A stretch of DNA of 64,000 nt from Actinomycetota bacterium (GTDB taxonomy: Bacteria > Actinomycetota > Thermoleophilia > Solirubrobacterales > 70-9): NCBI GenBank assembly GCA_018268695.1, contig JAFDWD010000006.1:1-64000 (forward strand), read 5' to 3'. Numbering within the stretch: the stretch's first letter is position 1; every line of letters starts with the position of its first letter. The notes below the pieces were generated by a model. The model was not told the origin of the DNA, did not search any database, and saw only the letters and a program-made list of their open reading frames with translations. Positions 57,077 through 64,000 of the stretch are shown in pieces. The position numbers and the translations under genes were made by a program.

Positions 57077-60000
57077 ATGGAGCACGACCTCAACCTTAGT
57101 CATCCCTGGTACAGCGTTCACTCCGTTGAGTTCGGGTTCTACGAGCCAAGCGAAATTCGCAAGACCAGTGTCAAAGAACTCACCAACGCAATCGCCTTCG
57201 ACAATAACAAGATGCCACAAGTCGGAGGACTCTACGACCCAGCTCTAGGAGTCTCCCCGAATGATCGATCGGCTGTCTGCATCACTTGTGGTCACGCCGG
57301 GCTTGATTGTTCAGGTCACATGGGTCACATTTAGCTGTTGGTTCCGGTCTACAATCCTCTCGTGATTGACCGACTGCTTCAGATCCTAAAAGCGGCTTGC
57401 TTGGAATGCCACCGCTTTCGAGTGAGAAGCCACATTACTAAAAGGTACGTACTGGCGCTCAAACTCATCAAGAAGGGGATGTTGAACGAAGCCAAGGAAC
57501 TCAACCAACTCCAAACGGAGCACCTGGAGAAGCAGCTGGCTCGCATGCAGCGTAACGAAGTCGAGCAGAAGGAGCCGAAGGACAAGGAGGCGAAGGAGGC
57601 AGCAAAGGCTCAACGCGAGCATTAACAATAAGAACAAAAGAAACTGAAGGACAGGATCAATAAGCTCCACGAAAGAAGGAAAGCCATCATCAGCAAGGCT
57701 GACGAGTTGAAAGATGTGCCGATGACTAACGCGTCGATCAGTTTGCTCACGGACACTGCTAAGGCTTACTTGAAGGAGATTCTGCACAAGTGCCCGCATT
57801 GTGCAAAGGTGTATCGAGTGGTGAAGAAGGAAGGTGCTAGCAAATTTTTCAGAATGAACGAACACCAGGAAAGCAGAAAGGCATCTACTTCAACTTCGAA
57901 GGGAGAAACTCACGTGGAGGAGTCAGAGGACGCATTACCCGAGAAATCGATGGTATCGTAGCGCCAGAAAAGCACGCACAGTATGCTCAGCGGTCAGACA
58001 AGCCAGACAGGCCAAAGCAAAGACAAAGAGTCCAATAAGGAATCGAACAAGGATCGCCCTAACCACAAAAAGCAATCGTACCTCACTCCAAAAGAAATCT
58101 ACAACAGCCTGAAGCAGCTGTGGCGCAACGAATCAGCCATTCTGGAACAGATCTACGGAAATAGCTACGGCTCCAACGGCATGAACATGTTCTTCTTGCT
58201 GGTCGTGGGAGTTCCTCCAAACCGCTTCCGCCCAGAAAGCAAGGTAGGCGACGAAAAGTATCTGCACGATCACACCACGATTCTCACCAACGTAATCAAG
58301 AGCAACCGCGAACTCAAGCATATGGTCATTACCTAAAGCTTAGAAGCAGAGGGGCTCGGTGAACAGCTAAAGAAAACACGGTACGAGGAAAGGAACCTGC
58401 TATCGTTTATGGAGCTGAAGATGTGCAATTGGGCGAAGGAGGCAATGCAAAGGCTCTCCCACAAGCACGAGTTCGTCAATAAATGGTTGGAGCTACAAGA
58501 TCATATCAACTGCTTCCTCGATGCGTCAAAGGCCAGCAAAGTCGCAGATAGGGAGTCCAAGGGAATCAAGCAAATCCTCGAAAAGAAGGAAGGGCTCTTC
58601 AGAATGAAGATGATGGGTAAACGAGTCAACTACGCCGCTCGTTCCGTTATCTCTCCTGACCCGAGCCTGCAAACCGACGAGGTGGGACTGCCTCTCTTTA
58701 TGGCGAAGAAGCTCACCTTCCCCGAGCCAGTCAACCAGTACAACTTCCAGCGGCTCAAGCAGTACATCATCAACGGAAAGGAATACCCAGGCGCTGCCTA
58801 CCTCGAGATAGATAAGCGGCTTCTTCGTCTAGATCTTCTATCTGAAGAGAAGCGAATGTCTTTGGCAAGCGATTTGCTCGTCAACGGCCACAATAAGATC
58901 GTGTACCGCCATCTAATGACTGGCGACAATGTGCTATTCAATCGTCAGCCAACCCTGCACAAGCCAGGACTGATGGCTCATAGAATACGCGTGTTGCCTC
59001 GTGAACAGACCCTTCGCATGAACTACGCCAACTGTAAAAGCTACAACGCTGACTTCGACGGAGACGAAATGAATCTGCACGCTCTGCAGACGTACACTGC
59101 GAAGGCCGAGGCTGAGCTCTGCATCACCGATCGAATCTACGCGAACCCAACCAACGGCAAGCCCATCCGAGAGCTCATTCAAGACTCGATTATATCGGCT
59201 GTGTATCTCACAATGAAGGACACCTTCCTTACCAAGGAAGAGTACTCGGAACTGCTTTACCAATCGACTTTCGCGCTCTTCACCAAGCTGCCCAGAAACG
59301 TACGGATCTTCCTGCTCAAGCCTGCCATCATCAAACCCAAACAGCTGTGGACTGGCAAGCAGCTTATCAGCAACATCATCAAACTCATCGTCAACCTCTC
59401 AGACGAAAGCTCCAAAAAGGAATTGGGCTTGACCATGCGGGCAAAGACGAAAGTGCCTGCTAGTTACCTCGGTGAAGCTGCCAAGGAGGAGTCAGAGGTG
59501 CTCGTGTTCCACAACGAGCTGCTGAAAGGACTCATCGATAAGAACCAGATCGGTAGCAACTCCGATTATGGGTTGGTACATTCCTTCAACGAACTGTACG
59601 GTTACAAACTTACTGGGCAACTAATGACATGCCTGACCAAGCTGTTCAGCAGCTACCTGCAAGTCCATGGCTTCACCTGCGGCATGGACGACCTGATTCT
59701 GCGCAAGGACGCTGAGAAATCTCGGAAAGTCAAGATCGAGGAAGTGCATAAGAAGACGGTGGAGGAAGTAGCTAAGCATCTCGGCGTTAAGTAGAGCTTC
59801 GACGGTATTGACTTCGTGGGGAGGCCCAGCTACGAATGCGACGACAACGGCGACTGCATCAAGGAAGAAGAAGCCAACAAACCGACTCTCACTGAGGAGT
59901 CTGAGCTGGCTACTGCACTCAGAATCAAATACATCACTGAAGAGCAGTCAGTGGTGGAGCTCGACGAGGAGTTCAAGCACCATCTGTACGAAGGAGCGGA

Positions 60001-62081
60001 GTCCATAGTCGAGGACTCACTGAAGGGATTCGTCAAGCGCTTCCCACACAACAACTTCAGCATGATGACGGTTACTGGTGCCAAGGGCTCTAACATCAAC
60101 CATTCGCAGGTGAGTGTCATGCTCGGACAGCAGGAACTGGAGGGCAAGCGAGTGCCCATGATGATCTCCAAGAAGACACTGCCTTGCTTTATCCCCTGTG
60201 ATCCCAATCCGCGCGCCTATGGGTTTATCTCGGATCGGTTCCTGTCAGGGCTGCGGCAGCAAGAGTTCTTCTTCCACTGTATGGCCGGCAGAGAGGGTCT
60301 GATCGACACTGCCGTGAAGACCTCTCGAAGTGGGTACCTGCAGCGTTGCCTCATGAAGCATCTGGAATCGTTGAAGGTCGAGTACGACTACACGGTGAGG
60401 GATGCCGACGCCGGCATCATTCAGTTCTATTACGGAGAAGATTCCATCGACCCGACCCGGCAGAAGTTCCTGGAGAAGTTTGACTTCCTCCGCGAAAATG
60501 AAAGCACTTTCCGCAAGAAGTACGACCTCGAGCACTTAAAGGACTCTCTTAAAACCAAGGAAATCAAGGAGTTCAAGAAGAAGCAGCCCAAGAACAGCTC
60601 AGAAACCATCATGAACAAGTTCCACATAGGTAGCAACCTGGGCAGCTGCTCCGAAAAGTGCTACAGCGATCTCAAGAAATACCTGAAGGACAGTGAAAAC
60701 ATCAAAGACAAGATTGAGTTTACGCAGCTGTTCCAGCTGAAGTATCTCCACTCACTGGTGCAACCGGGAGAAAGTGTGGGCTGCACTGCTGCGCAAGCAG
60801 TCGGCGAGCCATCTACTCAGATGACTCTCAACACCTTCCATCTCGCTGGGCATGGAGGAGTCAATCTGACTCTCGGTATTCCTCGTCTGCGAGAAATCCT
60901 GATGACATCGACAGACAAACTGAAAACGCCGGTGATGGAGCTCAACTTCCGCAACAAAGACACCATTACAATGGAAGAAGCAAACTTCTTTGCGCAGCAA
61001 TTGCAGAAGGTGCGGTTGCTGTCGCTTGTGCACGAAATCGAGGTGTAAGAACGAAAGAAGCTCTTCGAGAAGGACCAACTGCTGTCACCTGAAAATCGTA
61101 AACGCATCTATAAGATCCGAATTGTCTTCGAAAGTCTGAAGCTCATCGAAAGGGAGTTCGGCATCAACTACGATCAGATTCAAGAAAAGATTCGCGGGGA
61201 CTTCATCCTGGCCCTCATTGACCATATAGAACGAGTTCAAAAGCGCAACGAGCTCAAGACGGAGCATAAACGAGTCCACAAAGAATAGAACGATGAGGAT
61301 GCCGACGAAGACAAAGCAGAAGGAGAAGAACCAGCAGAAGAGGCCTAAGGAGAGGCTCCAAAAGCCAGCGAAATGGAGATTGAATAGGACAAGGAAGATA
61401 AAGAAGAGCAGGACAAGTACAAGCACGTGTTGGATTCTCCGTACTACGAGTCAATGTCCTTCTCGCGAGATGACTGCACAATCGAAGTGAAGGTCCCACT
61501 GAGCCTCAAGAAATTCTTGATGACAAGTGTCATTGAAAGACTCCTCAAGGCTACAATTCTGCGTCAAACCAAGGGCATAAACCGTGCCGTGGTCGTCATG
61601 AAGAATCAACGGCCTTACATCCAGACATAAGGAGTCAACTTCAAAGCGGTAGCAGGCCTGGACTTTATTGACCAGAACACGACATCCTCCAACGACATCC
61701 AAGCCATTTACCACACTCTCGGCGTACATTTCTCATTAAGCTTAGATTGAAGGGGCGCGAGCAGCCATCATCAAAGAAATCGTTTCGGTGTTCAGACCGT
61801 ACGGAGTGGAAGTCAACCACCGGCATCTATACCTCATCGCTGACTACCTGACCTTCCCCGGAGTCATCAAGGCCATGAACCGCAACTGGATGCAGGATCA
61901 CGTCAGTCCATTCTTGAAGATGTCTTTCGAGACTTCGGTTAACTTCCTGACAATGGCTGCTTGCCATCGCGAAGTAGATACTTGCCGCACGCCCAGCAGT
62001 CAGATCGTGCTGGGTCAACCACCGACGATCGGCACGGGAGTATTCGATCTGTTGATGGACATGAAATTCAGGGGTGAATGA
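57077..62081 (+). CDS. POLR1A: RNA polymerase I largest subunit
   Basis: 1,660 residues, one 22-nt intron at 61723-61744 that joins IYHTLG to IEGARAAIIKEIVSVF. N-terminal zinc clamp (CITCGHAGLDCSGHMGHI). Active-site YNADFDGDEMNLHALQ (near residue 657) holds the three metal-binding Asp. The bridge-helix region, AAQAVGEPSTQMTLNTF and HLAGHGGVNLTLGIPRLR, is of Pol I type, with H-x-G-G-V where Pol II differs. The long acidic insert before the C-terminus (DEDADEDKAEGEEPAEEA) is typical of Pol I. No C-terminal heptad repeats. It transcribes rRNA genes in nucleoli. At least ten in-frame TAG/TAA are read as Gln, a strong proof of the code. The stop overlaps a small convergent ORF. Confidence 0.95.
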
Positions 62082-62346
62082 GGACAGCCTTCAGTGATTC
62101 GTGCATATTTAAAGAATCTTGGAAGGGCGATTCGACCCCAATTGTTTTGGGCTTTGCTTAAGTTCGATGCTAAAATAAAAATAAATAAATTGGTGCCTGA
62201 CTCACAGTCTGAATCTTAGTGGTCAGGTCAGGAAGAGCAGTTATCAGAGGAGGCTTCACAGCTTGTGAGTCCTTTGGCCTAATTTTCGATTGGGCTGGGC
62301 TTTGGCCCCGTGCTGCGCACTTTCCCGCCCGGCATGCCTTCATCAT
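62068..62346 (-). CDS. small hypothetical ORF at the Pol I 3' end
   Basis: 92 residues (MMKACRAGKCAARGQSPA, IRPKDSQAVKPPLITALP), ending TGA complement 62068-62070, so it overlaps the Pol I stop by 14 nt tail-to-tail. A 36-nt GT-AG T-rich stretch inside could be an intron but is longer than the norm. It fills the 309-nt space between Pol I and the SET gene. Weak support. Confidence 0.3.
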
Positions 62347-62390
62347 TTGAATCGATTTGAGAGGAAAAATCAAATCGCACCGGCCGACCG

Positions 62391-64000
62391 TCATTCTGCC
62401 TCGGTCATTTCTGCGATAACGCGATTCAAGTACCCGCGGTACTATTTGTACTACTGGCGCTTCGCGGCCTTGACGAACTCGGTGCAGCGCATCGAAAAGA
62501 TCCGGCACATACGCTGCACGATCCTCAGGAAGTAGTGCAGGATCTCCTTCTCGCCCTTGCGCAGCAGCATGCAATTCATCACGTTCACCGAAAAGGAATT
62601 TGGTTCTTCAAGCAGCTTTCTATCTTGGGCCAGCGTCGTCGGGTATTACTTTAGCTGCGCTTCCAACAATTCCTTCAGATAGGTCCAGCATCTTCCTTCC
62701 AGTTCGAAGTTGATAAAGGGAGTCGAAAAGACTCGGAAGCCGAATGGTCCTGTGCTTTCCTTGCAGGTCTCCTATCTCATATACACGCTTACCTTCATGA
62801 CCTCAAGCTACTTCTCACCTGCCAGCACGAACCTAAGCGCTGCGAGCAATTACTCAACGGTCTTGTCCTAAAAGTTCTTGAGTAGTCGGAACGGCTGGAA
62901 GGTAGAGTCCCTGCCGAGCAGCTCGCTCTTGTCCTCCAGCAGGGGATCCTCATCGAGCAGTTCGATCTTGACTGCCTGCATCAACCAAGCAGTACCACTT
63001 CGTTAGAATCGTTGTTGGGAAGCACGAAGCCGTAGTTGAGCAGGAATCTGGAGTTACACTTTCGCCCATAGGAATCAAAGATCTCCTTATTCTTGTCGAT
63101 TTCAGTGACAGCCTCGATGGTGAAGCCTTCCTGACTATCAGAGTAGCTCCAGATAGTCTGCTTGGGCGCCCGGTGGTTCAGCATATCCGCCAGTGGCACT
63201 AGTGCGTCCGTCTTTACTTCGCGGATGGTGATGCCAAAGATGCGGGAGCAGACGGTCATGCGGGCCCAGCAGAACTCCTCGAAGGAGAACCGGGCAAAGT
63301 CGGGCTAGCACTCGACGATGGTATGGTAGTCGCGGCGAATGTCGCTGCGCTTCTGCTCGAGCTGCTCCAGGAAGTAGGAACCTTTGAGTTCGGCCAGCTC
63401 CTCCTGCGAGTAGTACAGGGGGAAATGCCGGTGCTCCCTCGGCAGCACTTAAATATATTATTTGAATGGTGATTCCTCGCTAGCCTTCTGCTCCAGTAGG
63501 TAGATGGCGAGCGTGCAGTGCTTCGGCGAACAGAGCTCCAGCCGACGGCTGTTGATGACTCGCACCGTCGGGCTCGTCTGTGCCAGCTCAATCGTGATCA
63601 TGCACCGCAGCGGCACGAACAGCAGCAGTTCATTCTTCTGGCCTAACGACTGAGATACTTCGATGCGCGCAGTCGACACCACGCAACGGTCGCTCGGATC
63701 GTAGCTGTGCACGCCGATCTTCTTGAAGTCGGCACCGCTGTCGCTCAGCCATTGCAGCATGGCGTCGACCTGCCGTCGGTGGCCTCCCAGTTCCGAGGCT
63801 TATCTAGCCTGCCTAGCACTACGGCTTACTGACTGTAGGCGGATTGCCAGCCGCGAAACCTCCTCAGCGGGGGCTGCTCGCTGTTCGGCCTGCTTCAGAA
63901 ATTGTTGCGCCTCCTGCAGATAACGACGAAGTAAAACCTCGAGCCGGCCGAGAGCGGTGAGAGCCTCGCAGGCCCGCAGATACCCTTTTTGGTAGGTGGC
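62391..64000 (-). CDS. SET-domain lysine methyltransferase, SETD/LSMT-like (5' end missing)
   Basis: About 522 residues, open to the right edge, so the start lies outside. A helical N-terminal part (EAQQFLKQAEQRAAPAEE) leads to the split SET domain: WLSDSGADFKKIGVHSY, NELLLFVPLRCMITI, YIQVLPREHRHFPLYYS, LVPLADMLNHRAP with the substrate/SAM Asn-His pair, FDSYGRKCNSRFLLNYGF, and a Rubisco-LSMT-like C-terminal helical domain (FRLLKNFQDKTVEQLLAA; NVMNCMLLRKGEKEILHY). Two introns: 62976-62995 (20 nt, removes a TGA) and 62772-62792 (21 nt). SETD3 and SETD6 class enzymes methylate actin His73 or other proteins; exact substrate unknown. Confidence 0.84.

Overview
The window reads as a nuclear chromosome segment of a ciliated protist. 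It uses a variant code in which TAA and TAG are read as glutamine and TGA is the only stop. Conserved proteins run straight through in-frame TAG/TAA (RNA polymerase I large subunit, MSH4, an OSCA/TMEM63-type channel, a very large USP deubiquitinase), and every well-supported gene ends at TGA. Introns are extremely short: I could place 31 GT-AG introns of only 20, 21 or 22 nt, found because they restore frame, remove an in-frame TGA or restore a conserved domain. Mitochondrial presequences, a cytochrome oxidase subunit, meiotic MSH4, a cilium-associated RNF32-type protein and large Cys-rich surface proteins all fit an aerobic ciliate. Base composition looks balanced rather than AT-rich, unlike Tetrahymena or Paramecium. 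I do not assign a genus. A reader using the standard code would see most genes shattered into short pieces.

The layout is very compact: about 45 genes on both strands, with intergenic gaps usually of 15-150 nt and several divergent starts only 25-55 nt apart. Left part (1-14 kb): 3' part of a MutS homologue (MSH4-like), a minus-strand unknown gene, an RCC1-repeat/RAF-like kinase fusion, a long COX5B-like subunit, and a 2,244-residue USP on the minus strand. 14-33 kb: a mitochondrial membrane protein, a TPR protein (TTC7-like), a B-box-like protein, a small secreted protein with a duplicated leader, a Ser-rich protein, a CDC20/CDH1-type APC/C activator, coiled-coil proteins, small novel genes, a type I membrane protein, a RING membrane E3, a divergent Rab, and more membrane and coiled-coil proteins.

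33-48 kb: a 1,398-residue Cys-rich receptor-like polytopic protein, a cyclic-nucleotide-binding protein, a membrane-anchored LRR protein, several unknowns, an OSCA/TMEM63-type channel and RNF32. 48-64 kb: a CCCH/CHY zinc-finger protein, a lysine-ketoglutarate reductase, an ABHD-type hydrolase, a DBF4-type zinc-finger protein, an aldehyde dehydrogenase, a membrane protein, the RNA polymerase I largest subunit and a SET-domain methyltransferase running off the right edge.

There is no operon logic; genes appear independently transcribed. Several products touch shared processes: DNA replication/meiosis (MSH4, DBF4-like, CDH1-like), ubiquitin signalling (USP, two RING proteins, a CHY protein, APC/C activator) and the cilium/cell cortex (RNF32-like, coiled-coil proteins, channel, Cys-rich receptor). 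No tRNA, rRNA, transposon, CRISPR array or long repeat was seen. Two stretches (42.46-42.90 kb and 43.18-43.66 kb) hold open, protein-like frames that I could not assemble into one gene model.
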